Shown: positions 17,579-25,881 of the stretch, one piece after another
Layout: each line of letters starts with the position of its first letter
Position numbering within the stretch: position 1 is the first letter of the stretch
NCBI GenBank assembly: GCA_964500775.1
Contig: CAZCQG010000017.1
Location: forward strand, 1-43,324
Length of the DNA stretch: 43,324 nucleotides
Direction of reading: 5' to 3'
Source of the DNA: CAZCQG01 sp964500775
GTDB taxonomy: Bacteria; Campylobacterota; Campylobacteria; Campylobacterales; CAZCQG01
Position numbers and translations under genes: made by a program
The notes under the pieces: generated by a model
What the model saw: only the letters and a program-made list of their open reading frames with translations
Databases searched by the model: none
Told to the model about the DNA's origin: nothing

Positions 17579-17597
17579 TCTAAAGGTATCCTTTAGA
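17579..17597. promoter_or_regulatory. 19-bp palindrome between heme oxygenase and phytochrome genes
   Basis: TCTAAAGG-TAT-CCTTTAGA is a perfect 8-bp inverted repeat with a 3-base centre. It lies 20 bases before the heme oxygenase start and 96 bases before the phytochrome start. It has no T-run, so it is unlikely to be a terminator. It could be an operator for a dimeric regulator acting on one or both genes. This is inferred from position and symmetry only. Confidence 0.4.
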
Positions 17598-17692
17598 TGA
17601 TTATAACATTAACGACAAACTATTATAAATATTTTTATTGTAGAATGTTCTGTAGTTATGAAAATATTTTACTTTTTGGGTGAGAGGTAGTA

Positions 17693-20356
17693 ATGAGCGA
17701 TGAAGAGATAGAGGAAGCCCTCCGGCGGTGCAATACCGATCCTATCCACACTCCGCAGTTCATTCAGCCCTTTGGGGCGCTACTGGGATATGAGCTAAAA
17801 TCTAATACGATTGTTTTATATTCGGAAAATCTTACGGAGTTTTTAGGACTAGAACAAGCGATAAAACTCGATACAAAAATAGATGATTACAAAGAACTAG
17901 CCCCCTTTTCACCCGATATTGCCGAAAAAAACGGCGACACCCCCAAAGAGATTATTTTTAAAGGTCGTATCGTAAGGATCATACAAAAAGGGGACATCGT
18001 CGTAGCGGAGTTTCAAAAAGAGGATTCTGAGGATTCGCCCCTTTCGCATACGGTATTTATAGAGAAAATATCCGATGCGATACTCGATTCTAATAACATC
18101 GACGAGATATTTTCCGTCTCGCTCGACGCTATCAGGGAATACACGGGGTATGATAGGGTGATGCTCTATAAGTTTGATAAAAATTTCGACGGCGAAGTGC
18201 TGTGTGAGTCAAAATCAGATAGCATAGAATCGTTTTTGGGGCATACTTTCCCCGCATCCGACATACCCGAGAGCGCAAGGAGGCTTTATGAAAAATCCCC
18301 CGTCCGCCTTATCGAATCGGTAAAAAACATAGCGGTTCGAGTACTTGCCAAGGAGACGATTCCTAGTTTAAATCCTTTAGATATGAGTTTTATCCACTCA
18401 CGGGGAGTCGCCCCTATACACGTAGAGTATCTCGAAAATATGTCGGTCGCAGGGTCGATGAGTATTTCTATCGTAGTGCGAGGGAGACTTTGGGGGCTTA
18501 TCGCGTGCCACGACAACACTTCTAAATACATCTCTTTGGAGCGACGTATGTGGTGTGAGCGTGCGGCAAAAATAGTCTCCGGCGCTATCGAAAACAGAGA
18601 GATTTCCGAAATAAACACCTTGCAAAATACCAAAATAGCCGCGCTTAGCTATCTTTACGAACATCTTGATGACGAGATAAACAATAGACTTTTTATGCTC
18701 AATGACGCAAATGTGAAAAAACTATTGTTAATGATAATCGAAGCCAAAGGGGTGGCGATAATCTCAAAGGCAAATATCTCCCTTTACGGAATCGACATAG
18801 CCAAGGAGCAGATACAAAAGATACTCGACAACGTCAAGAGTAAAATAAACGAAGATGTCTATTTTTGCAATTCGCTTGCCGCGCTCAATCCGACATTTGA
18901 AAAAATAAAACGGAAAATCTCGGGTGTTTTGATTTTGAGAATCGACAAAGAAAATTTTATCATATGGCTCCGACCCGAGATGCAAAAAAACATCGCTTGG
19001 GCGGGACAGCCGATAAAGAAACTCTACACCAAAAACGGCGAGCTCCACATCTCTCCCCGTAAATCTTTCGAGACTTGGAATCAAGCAGTAAATCTAAGAT
19101 GCGAAGAGTGGAGCGGCGAAGACATAGCTTATGCGAGAAAAATAAAAAAGTTTTTTTTCAAAGAGCGGCTCAAGGTAGTGAGCGATGAACAGGGTGAGGG
19201 CAAAGCCGTTTTTTTGAGCAACGACAGGATTACGCAGGTTTTCTCCGTGATGCCTCAAAGCGTAATTATCACCGATATAGACGGGGTGATAGCGTATGCG
19301 AATGAAGCGTTTTTAAAAAGAACCGGATACGAAAAAAATGAAGTCGTCGGAAAAAACGCAAACATCCTAAAATCGGGGATGCACGAACGCTCCTTTTATG
19401 CCGATATGTGGGCGAATATATTGGCGCTCAAGGTTTGGAGAGGGAGGGTGACCAATAGAACAAAAGCGGGCGAACTCTATCAAGTGGACGTAACCATCGC
19501 CCCGATAGTAGATGAAAATGGCGATATAGTCGCATTCGTCGCCGTCGAACACGAGATGACCGAGTTTGCCGATGAGCTAGCACGACAACAAAAACTCCAC
19601 GAAGACTATAAAGAGGAGATGCGGCAAAAAGATTTGAATGAGCACGAAGTGCGGGCGATAGAAGATGCGAATATGAAGCACAGAATCAAAAAAGAGCTGC
19701 TGATGCAAATAGCGCACCACTGGAGACAGCCTATCACCGTACTGGGGATGCTCGTGGAGGATGTCCGTACCGCGTATGAAAATGACGCGATAGACGATGC
19801 GTTTGTAGAGAAGTTTGAAAAAGATACCTTGTCGCTCATCGAGGATATGTCGGAGAAGATTACCGCTTTTTCGGGATATTTCAAGCCCGAGGGATACAAG
19901 AGCGATTTTTATCCATCGGCGGTGATAGAAGAGACTTTGGCTGCACTCAAGCCCTCGTTTAGCGAAAAAAATATTTCATTCAAGAGCACTTTGGAGTACG
20001 AGGGAACCGTTTACGGTTTTAAAAGCGCACTTAGTAGAATAATAATCGAGATAATGAACAATATACTAGACGTAGTCGTCGTGCGGCGATTGGCATCTGC
20101 GGATGTGAGCGTCACCACCTTTTTAGCGGGAGATTTTTTGGTCATAGAGGTGAGTGATAATTGCGGCGGGATAGAGGATTTGGACGCGGTTTTTGACCCC
20201 TATTATTCGACGAAAAAGTCGTTAAATAACGTGGGATTGGGGCTTTTTGCGGTAAAGACTATCTTGACGGAGCATTTCGGCGGCAGTATAGATGCCCAAA
20301 ATACTACGCTCGGAGCGAAGTTTACGATGAAAATAGATACCCGAAGGGGGGAGTAA
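17693..20356 (+). CDS. bphP: Bacteriophytochrome sensor histidine kinase
   Basis: An 887-residue red/far-red photoreceptor kinase without membrane segments. The PAS-GAF-PHY core is complete. C13 (RRCNTDPIHTPQFIQPFG) is the expected biliverdin attachment cysteine. D190 lies in the PASDIP motif and H243 in APIHVEYLENM. The PHY tongue shows WLRPEMQKNIAWAGQP and PRKSFETW. An extra PAS domain (about 515-630, TDIDGVIAYANEAFLKRTGY) comes next. The kinase follows: H-box AHHWRQP with H675, N-box EIMNNILDVV, and G-boxes DNCGGIEDLDAVFDPYYSTK and NNVGLGLFAVK. All key residues are present, so light-regulated autophosphorylation is expected. It has a GAGAGG ribosome site and is first in an operon with the CheB-CheR fusion 1 bp downstream. 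Confidence 0.95.
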   Translation: MSDEEIEEALRRCNTDPIHTPQFIQPFGALLGYELKSNTIVLYSENLTEFLGLEQAIKLDTKIDDYKELAPFSPDIAEKNGDTPKEIIFKGRIVRIIQKGDIVVAEFQKEDSEDSPLSHTVFIEKISDAILDSNNIDEIFSVSLDAIREYTGYDRVMLYKFDKNFDGEVLCESKSDSIESFLGHTFPASDIPESARRLYEKSPVRLIESVKNIAVRVLAKETIPSLNPLDMSFIHSRGVAPIHVEYLENMSVAGSMSISIVVRGRLWGLIACHDNTSKYISLERRMWCERAAKIVSGAIENREISEINTLQNTKIAALSYLYEHLDDEINNRLFMLNDANVKKLLLMIIEAKGVAIISKANISLYGIDIAKEQIQKILDNVKSKINEDVYFCNSLAALNPTFEKIKRKISGVLILRIDKENFIIWLRPEMQKNIAWAGQPIKKLYTKNGELHISPRKSFETWNQAVNLRCEEWSGEDIAYARKIKKFFFKERLKVVSDEQGEGKAVFLSNDRITQVFSVMPQSVIITDIDGVIAYANEAFLKRTGYEKNEVVGKNANILKSGMHERSFYADMWANILALKVWRGRVTNRTKAGELYQVDVTIAPIVDENGDIVAFVAVEHEMTEFADELARQQKLHEDYKEEMRQKDLNEHEVRAIEDANMKHRIKKELLMQIAHHWRQPITVLGMLVEDVRTAYENDAIDDAFVEKFEKDTLSLIEDMSEKITAFSGYFKPEGYKSDFYPSAVIEETLAALKPSFSEKNISFKSTLEYEGTVYGFKSALSRIIIEIMNNILDVVVVRRLASADVSVTTFLAGDFLVIEVSDNCGGIEDLDAVFDPYYSTKKSLNNVGLGLFAVKTILTEHFGGSIDAQNTTLGAKFTMKIDTRRGE

Positions 20357-20357
20357 A

Positions 20358-23300
20358 ATGGCGTATGATTTTAAAGACTTGTATTTAGTCGGTATCGGTT
20401 CGAGTGCCGGAGGGATCGAGGCGCTCAAGGTGTTTTTGCCTACGCTAAGCGAAGAATCTCTCCCCGTGAGCTACATAATAGCCCAACACCTCAACCCGCA
20501 ATATAAAAGTATGCTCACCGAGATACTCTCGCGTAACACGGGTCTTGAAGTACAAGAGATAAGTCAAGGACTCCACATCCAGTCAAACAAGATTTACGTC
20601 ACCCCTTCCAATGCGAACGTTACCGTCAAAAACGGCAAATTCGAGATCGCTATTCCCGAGCAACTGATAGGTCCGAAACCCTCTATCGACACCCTTTTTA
20701 TCTCATTGGCACAAGAGAAAGGGGAGAGGGCGGTAGGGATTATACTCTCGGGTACGGGGAGCGATGGTGCGAGCGGACTAAAAGCCATCAAGGCATCGGG
20801 AGGTTTGACGATAGCCCAAGACCCTAAAAGCTCTAAATACGACGGTATGCCCGTGGCTGCAATAGAATCTAAAGCTACCGAAAAAATACTCCCTCCCGAA
20901 GAGATCGGCGAGTATATCAAGCGGTATGTTTCAAACGAGGAAATGCACGACGAAGAGATAGAAGACGTAGCGTCTATTAGTGAATTGCACGAGGTTTTTA
21001 GTATCTTAAACCACTCGTTTGACATAGATTTTTCGGCGTACAAAACCGCCACTATCGCACGAAGAATCGAGCGGCGTATGAGTTCGGTCAAGGTAAAAAC
21101 CCTCGGCGAATACCTCGAATACCTCAAAAGCAACGCTTCTGAAATATCCTTGCTTTACAACGACATCCTCATAGGAGTGACCTCCTTTTACCGAGATTCC
21201 GAAGCTTTTGAAGCCCTCGGGAACGTATTGGACGGATATATCGAAAATCTAACGACCGATGAGATTCGCGTGTGGTCGGCGGGATGCGCTACGGGAGAGG
21301 AGGCGTATACGATCGCGATGGTGATTTCCGATATTGCCGAGAAATACAACAAGACGCTGAATATCCATATCTTTGCCACCGACATAGACGATACCTCTTT
21401 AGGGCAGGCGAGAAGCGGACTCTATCCTGAAATCATCGCCGCAAGCATCCCGAAAAAATACATCGATAGATACTTTAAAAGGAGAGGGAGCTACCTAGAA
21501 GTGGTGCGCGCGCTGCGAGAGAAGGTGATTTTCTCCAAACACAACCTCCTAAGAGACCCGTCGTTTTTACGACTAGATTTGGTTATATGTAGGAATCTTC
21601 TTATCTATTTCGAAGCCGAAGTACAACAAAAGACATTGCTCAATTTCCAACACTCCCTAAAACCGGGAGGAATCTTATTTTTGGGAAAATCCGAATCACT
21701 CGGAAAATCCTCGGTATATTTCTCCACCCTCTCCTCGAAGTTTAAAATCTTTAAAAGCAGACCCGATATTAAACCGCAACTATTCGACATCCTCTTGCCC
21801 GTGACCAAGAAACCCTCTATGCACTCAAAAACGGTAGCAAAAAAAGAGGAGGGCTTAGAAGACGTTATCAAAAAAACCCTCCTAGGATCATTTGTCCAAA
21901 AGTGCGTCGTAGTCGATGACAACGCGAATTTGATGTTTGTAAAAGGAGATCTAGGCGGTTTAGCTTCTTTGCCCAAAGGGGCGATAAATCTCAATTTTAC
22001 GAAAATGATCAATACAGACCTCTCCGTTGATTTTCGCTCACTCCTTTTTAAAGCGGCAAAAAACAAAACGGAGCAAAAAAGCAAAGGGAGGGTCATAACC
22101 CTCAACGGAACGCAGGTCAAAATCACCATATATATTTTCCCTATCCCAAATCCTTCTAGCGGATACTTGGTGCTGTTTTTTGAGGATGAGGTCGGCGTGA
22201 GTGACATAAAAATAGACGAGAATGCCGACGAAGCCAATAAAATCAAATACCTCCAAGACGAGCTGGATGCGACCAAAGAGCATCTCCAAACCGTCGTCGA
22301 AGAGCTAGAGACGAGCAACGAAGAGCTCCAAGCGACGAATGAAGAACTCCAAAGCTCCAACGAAGAGCTCCAAGCGACGAATGAAGAGTTAGAGACGAGC
22401 AACGAAGAACTCCAAAGCTCTAATGAAGAGCTCCAGACGGCGTATATCGAACTCAAAATGGTGTATGAAGAGCAAAACAAACAACGCACTATTTTAGAGG
22501 AGGCAAACAGAGAGCTAGTACGACTCAATAGCGAGCTAAACTCCCGAGAAAAATATATCTCCGCACTCCTCGATGCCGAGCAGGCGATCGTAGTGGTGAC
22601 GAGGGGAGGGGATGAGATTCTTGATGTCAATCAGGGCTTTTTTGATTTTTTCAGCGATTTCCATACGCTAGAGGAGTTTAAGCTCAAATATCGATGTATC
22701 TGTGAATTGTTTGAAAACGTCTCCGGCGATCCGAGTTTTTTGAAAAAAGGGGGCATCGAAGAGGATGGGCAGAGTTGGGTCGAAGCGATAATAGGGGGGC
22801 AAAAGAGACAGAGAAAAGCACTCTTCGTAAAGAATGAAAAACAATACGTTTTCTCCGTAAACGTGAATCAACTCGATGTTATTAATAAAAAATTTGTCGT
22901 AGTGTTTAGCAATATCACCGAGATAGAATCGGAAAGAAATCGTAATCTCGATCAAAGACAAAGGGAGATAGATAAAATTGCGCAACTCGAAAGAGTCCAC
23001 ATTCATAGATCGACTATTTTCGGAATCAACGGATTTTTACAGAGTGCTACGGCACAATGGAGAGCACCGCTCGTCTCGCTCTCCAATAATATAAAAGAGC
23101 TGATAGAGGATGCCGAATACGAGCCGATAGACAAGCAAAAACTCTTAGGATTCCAAAAAGCGAGTGCCGCCTCGTTGCGGGAACTGCTAGATGCTATCGA
23201 TAATACGAAAGATTTTTTTGCGATTTCAAAAAGTAGAGAGTATTTTGATTTAGGAGAAGCTATCGCATTTATCCAAGAGGTCTACTCCTCTAAAAAAGGG

Positions 23301-23696
23301 AACGGCGCGGTCATAAAATCGTTTGAAAACAAGGAGAAAATCGAGTATTACGGCTACATCGACGAGATACGCTATCTTTTTCAAAGCATATTCGGAATCT
23401 ACGATAACTATTTTATAAACGAAGAGACGACACAGCTTGTTTTGGGACTTTGTAAAGAGGGCGAATATATAAAGTTTAGCGTTTCGGCAAACGACGGGCA
23501 GGGGGATTTGTATAAATACCTCCAAACGCTACTCGTAAAATCAAACACCTCGGAGATAGACGAAGATGACTTTAACGCAGTGCGGATAAAAATCGTCAAG
23601 TCGATTCTCGATATTGAACTGCACGGCAAAATAGAGCTGAAGAGTGAAAAAAATGAGACCCGCTTATTTGTGTTTATCAAAGAAAAAAGATTTTAG
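20358..23696 (+). CDS. CheB-CheR-PAS fusion ending in a pseudokinase
   Basis: A 1112-residue cytosolic protein. CheB methylesterase (about 8-185) has the triad S16 (GSSAGG), H44 (QHLNPQ) and D136 (GSDGASG), with no receiver domain in front. CheR methyltransferase (about 205-455) has the SAM loop VWSAGCATGEEAYTIAM and DLVICRNLLIYF. A heptad coiled coil spans 648-696. A PAS-like domain is at about 735-850. The C-terminal 220 residues resemble a histidine kinase, but the H-box reads TAQWRAPL, with A899 where histidine is expected, and no N- or G-box is recognisable. Both reactions act on chemoreceptor glutamates. The ATG follows a GGGGGAG site one base after the phytochrome stop. I infer that light controls receptor methylation. 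Confidence 0.92.
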   Translation: MAYDFKDLYLVGIGSSAGGIEALKVFLPTLSEESLPVSYIIAQHLNPQYKSMLTEILSRNTGLEVQEISQGLHIQSNKIYVTPSNANVTVKNGKFEIAIPEQLIGPKPSIDTLFISLAQEKGERAVGIILSGTGSDGASGLKAIKASGGLTIAQDPKSSKYDGMPVAAIESKATEKILPPEEIGEYIKRYVSNEEMHDEEIEDVASISELHEVFSILNHSFDIDFSAYKTATIARRIERRMSSVKVKTLGEYLEYLKSNASEISLLYNDILIGVTSFYRDSEAFEALGNVLDGYIENLTTDEIRVWSAGCATGEEAYTIAMVISDIAEKYNKTLNIHIFATDIDDTSLGQARSGLYPEIIAASIPKKYIDRYFKRRGSYLEVVRALREKVIFSKHNLLRDPSFLRLDLVICRNLLIYFEAEVQQKTLLNFQHSLKPGGILFLGKSESLGKSSVYFSTLSSKFKIFKSRPDIKPQLFDILLPVTKKPSMHSKTVAKKEEGLEDVIKKTLLGSFVQKCVVVDDNANLMFVKGDLGGLASLPKGAINLNFTKMINTDLSVDFRSLLFKAAKNKTEQKSKGRVITLNGTQVKITIYIFPIPNPSSGYLVLFFEDEVGVSDIKIDENADEANKIKYLQDELDATKEHLQTVVEELETSNEELQATNEELQSSNEELQATNEELETSNEELQSSNEELQTAYIELKMVYEEQNKQRTILEEANRELVRLNSELNSREKYISALLDAEQAIVVVTRGGDEILDVNQGFFDFFSDFHTLEEFKLKYRCICELFENVSGDPSFLKKGGIEEDGQSWVEAIIGGQKRQRKALFVKNEKQYVFSVNVNQLDVINKKFVVVFSNITEIESERNRNLDQRQREIDKIAQLERVHIHRSTIFGINGFLQSATAQWRAPLVSLSNNIKELIEDAEYEPIDKQKLLGFQKASAASLRELLDAIDNTKDFFAISKSREYFDLGEAIAFIQEVYSSKKGNGAVIKSFENKEKIEYYGYIDEIRYLFQSIFGIYDNYFINEETTQLVLGLCKEGEYIKFSVSANDGQGDLYKYLQTLLVKSNTSEIDEDDFNAVRIKIVKSILDIELHGKIELKSEKNETRLFVFIKEKRF
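22299..22445 (+). repeat. Seven 21-bp heptad-coding repeats
   Basis: Seven tandem 21-bp units, each encoding a 7-residue coiled-coil heptad of the form EELxxxN (ELETSN, ELQATN, ELQSSN and variants, ending ELQTAY). The DNA units are imperfect and differ mostly by synonymous or conservative changes. Similar EELQ(S/T)xNEEL linkers are typical of CheB-CheR-PAS fusions and probably form a dimeric signalling helix between CheR and PAS. Confidence 0.9.
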
Positions 23697-25880
23697 ATGG
23701 AAGATAAATACGCCATACTCAAAAAACTCGCCCAACAAAAGGCAAAAGACGAAATAAGAAATATCGCGATGGGCAGTCTGCCCGAGATCGAGAAGTCGTA
23801 TATCGATCTAAAGTTGAGGGTTTTTGAGCAAGAGATAGTCATCGAAGAGCTCAAACACGACAAGGTAAAAGTGGAGTCGCTCGTCTCGAAGTACTCGGGA
23901 ATCTTGAATGCCATCTCCATCGGATATATCGTTTGCGATATAAACGGTACGATTATCGAGACGAATATATCGGCGCAAAAAATGTTTTCCCTCCCCCCTT
24001 TGGATAAAGCGTTCGGGAGACCGCTCTCGCTTTCGATAGCGTTTGAGGACAGGGGACGATTCTTGGAGTGGCTCTTGGCGTTTAAGATGCAAGAGGGGAT
24101 GAGCCAGTGTCAAATAACGAGTATGTCCGAGAGGATTCTGAATATCGAAGGTTCGCGTATATCTCGGGATGAGGTGCTTTTATCGATCATCGACATCTCG
24201 AAAAATCACAAAGAGACGCTCTTTTTGCGCCTCATCAAGGAGGCTTTTGATAAAGCGAACGATGCGATTATTATAACTGACGGAGATATTAAGGTTATTT
24301 ACGCCAACAATGCGTTTAGCGCCATCACCGGATACGAAAAGCACGAGATTATCGGACACAACCCCTCAATCCTCAAGTCGGGAATCTACGGCAAAGAGTT
24401 TTATGAGAAGTTTTGGAATGACCTCTTAAAACAGGGGAGCTGGAGCGGGCAAATAGCCGATAAAACCAAAAGCGGCAAGCTAAGCGTACACCAAACCACC
24501 ATAACCGCCATAAAAAACAAAGGGGAGATTACCCACTATATAGCGATCTTTTCGGACGTCACCAAGCACAAAGAGATGAGCGAAAAAATATTGGAGATCT
24601 CGATATACGATAGTCTGACGCGACTACCCAATAGACAGATGCTCATGCACAAAATCGAAGAGTTGTGCGTGGCAAAACATACCGATACGAGCGGTTTTGC
24701 GGTGCTTTTCGTCGATTTGGACAATTTCAAATATATCAACGATACCTTTGGGCACTCTTCGGGGGATGAGCTTTTGATCGAGGTGGCAAAAAGGCTCAAA
24801 GGGTGCACGAGAAAAACCGATACTGTGGCGAGATTCGGCGGAGATGAATTTATCATCATCCTTGAGGAGCTGAAAGAGACGCTCAAAATCCAAGTGGTCG
24901 CCGATGCGATCGTGAGTGCTTTGCAAAAAGACGTACGCCTCAACGTCGGTCACGTCGTGAATGTAAGCTGTAGCGTCGGTATCTCCGTGTATCCGCTCGA
25001 TACGAGGAATCACGAAGAGCTTATCAAGTATGCCGACATTGCGATGTATAAGGCAAAAGATGAGGGGAAAAACAGGTATAGATTCTACAACAATGAGATG
25101 AGTAGTCAAAGTCTTCGAATCTCCAAGCTCAAAAATATCCTCAAAGATGCCGAAAAATGCGGTGAGATATATCTGAAATATCAACCGATAGTTTGTGCGC
25201 AAACATTGCAGGTAAAGGGGCTAGAGACGCTAGCGAGATGGAATAACGTACATTTCGGCGAGATTCCTCCGATAGAATTTATCGCGTTGGCGGAGCAAAA
25301 CGGGCACATAAAAAATCTCGGCAGATGGATCATCGAAAGATCGTGCGAACAAATCGGAAAGGGCTACTTTAAAGAGTACGGTCTTGATGAATTGGCGATA
25401 AACATTTCGGGACTCCAAATAAAAGAATCTGATTTTATTACCTACGTCGCAAACGCCGTGAAAAACGGGGGGCTTGAACCGAGAAATCTTTTGCTTGAAG
25501 TGACCGAGACGATGCTTATCGAGAATTTATCGCTTGCAAGCAGAACCTTGGGCGCGCTTCGGGAGATGGGGTTTAGAATCGCGCTTGATGACTTCGGTAC
25601 GGGCTTTTCCTCTCTTTCGTATCTCCAAAAACTTCCGATAGACATCGTGAAGATAGATAAAAGTTTTATAGATTTGATACTTGATGATAAAAAGAGTATG
25701 GATATAGTGCGAACTATCATCGATTTGTCCCATTGTCTAGGAAAAGAGGTGATAGCCGAGGGGATAGAGCATCAAGAGCAGTGCGAGCTACTCAAAGAGG
25801 CAGGATGCGACAGACTCCAAGGGTATCTATTCTCAAAACCGATAAGCCCTAAGTATTTCGTACATCATCTAGGAAAATAG
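23697..25880 (+). CDS. PAS-PAS-GGDEF-EAL protein (cyclic-di-GMP cyclase/phosphodiesterase)
   Basis: A 727-residue cytosolic protein. A coiled start (about 1-60) leads to PAS 1 (GYIVCDINGTIIETN, about 75-170) and PAS 2 (ITDGDIKVIYANNAFSAITG, about 185-300). The GGDEF domain has an intact ARFGGDEF near 380 and the inhibitory I-site RKTD five residues before it. The EAL domain has ETLARW in place of the usual EALxRW, and otherwise complete residues: LLLEVTETML, DDFGTGFSSLSYL, VKIDKSF, AEGIEHQEQ and LQGYLFSKP. It may therefore both make and degrade cyclic-di-GMP. The ATG abuts the stop of the CheB-CheR gene and has only a weak AAAGA site, so translational coupling is likely. It ends 1 bp from the convergent receiver gene. 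Confidence 0.93.
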   Translation: MEDKYAILKKLAQQKAKDEIRNIAMGSLPEIEKSYIDLKLRVFEQEIVIEELKHDKVKVESLVSKYSGILNAISIGYIVCDINGTIIETNISAQKMFSLPPLDKAFGRPLSLSIAFEDRGRFLEWLLAFKMQEGMSQCQITSMSERILNIEGSRISRDEVLLSIIDISKNHKETLFLRLIKEAFDKANDAIIITDGDIKVIYANNAFSAITGYEKHEIIGHNPSILKSGIYGKEFYEKFWNDLLKQGSWSGQIADKTKSGKLSVHQTTITAIKNKGEITHYIAIFSDVTKHKEMSEKILEISIYDSLTRLPNRQMLMHKIEELCVAKHTDTSGFAVLFVDLDNFKYINDTFGHSSGDELLIEVAKRLKGCTRKTDTVARFGGDEFIIILEELKETLKIQVVADAIVSALQKDVRLNVGHVVNVSCSVGISVYPLDTRNHEELIKYADIAMYKAKDEGKNRYRFYNNEMSSQSLRISKLKNILKDAEKCGEIYLKYQPIVCAQTLQVKGLETLARWNNVHFGEIPPIEFIALAEQNGHIKNLGRWIIERSCEQIGKGYFKEYGLDELAINISGLQIKESDFITYVANAVKNGGLEPRNLLLEVTETMLIENLSLASRTLGALREMGFRIALDDFGTGFSSLSYLQKLPIDIVKIDKSFIDLILDDKKSMDIVRTIIDLSHCLGKEVIAEGIEHQEQCELLKEAGCDRLQGYLFSKPISPKYFVHHLGK

Positions 25881-25881
25881 G

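Noticed and set aside
22299..22445. Tandem 21-bp units that could be mistaken for a repeat array or CRISPR
   Set aside because: The units are contiguous, without spacers, in frame, and encode a coiled coil typical of this fusion family.
21605..22630. A 341-codon open frame on the reverse strand opposite the CheB-CheR gene
   Set aside because: Its serine-rich product (repeats of SSSLELWSSS) is the mirror of the heptad-coding repeats; the forward frame has full CheB/CheR motifs.
24624..25202. A 192-codon reverse-strand frame opposite the GGDEF domain
   Set aside because: It mirrors conserved GGDEF-EAL coding sequence and has no family features.
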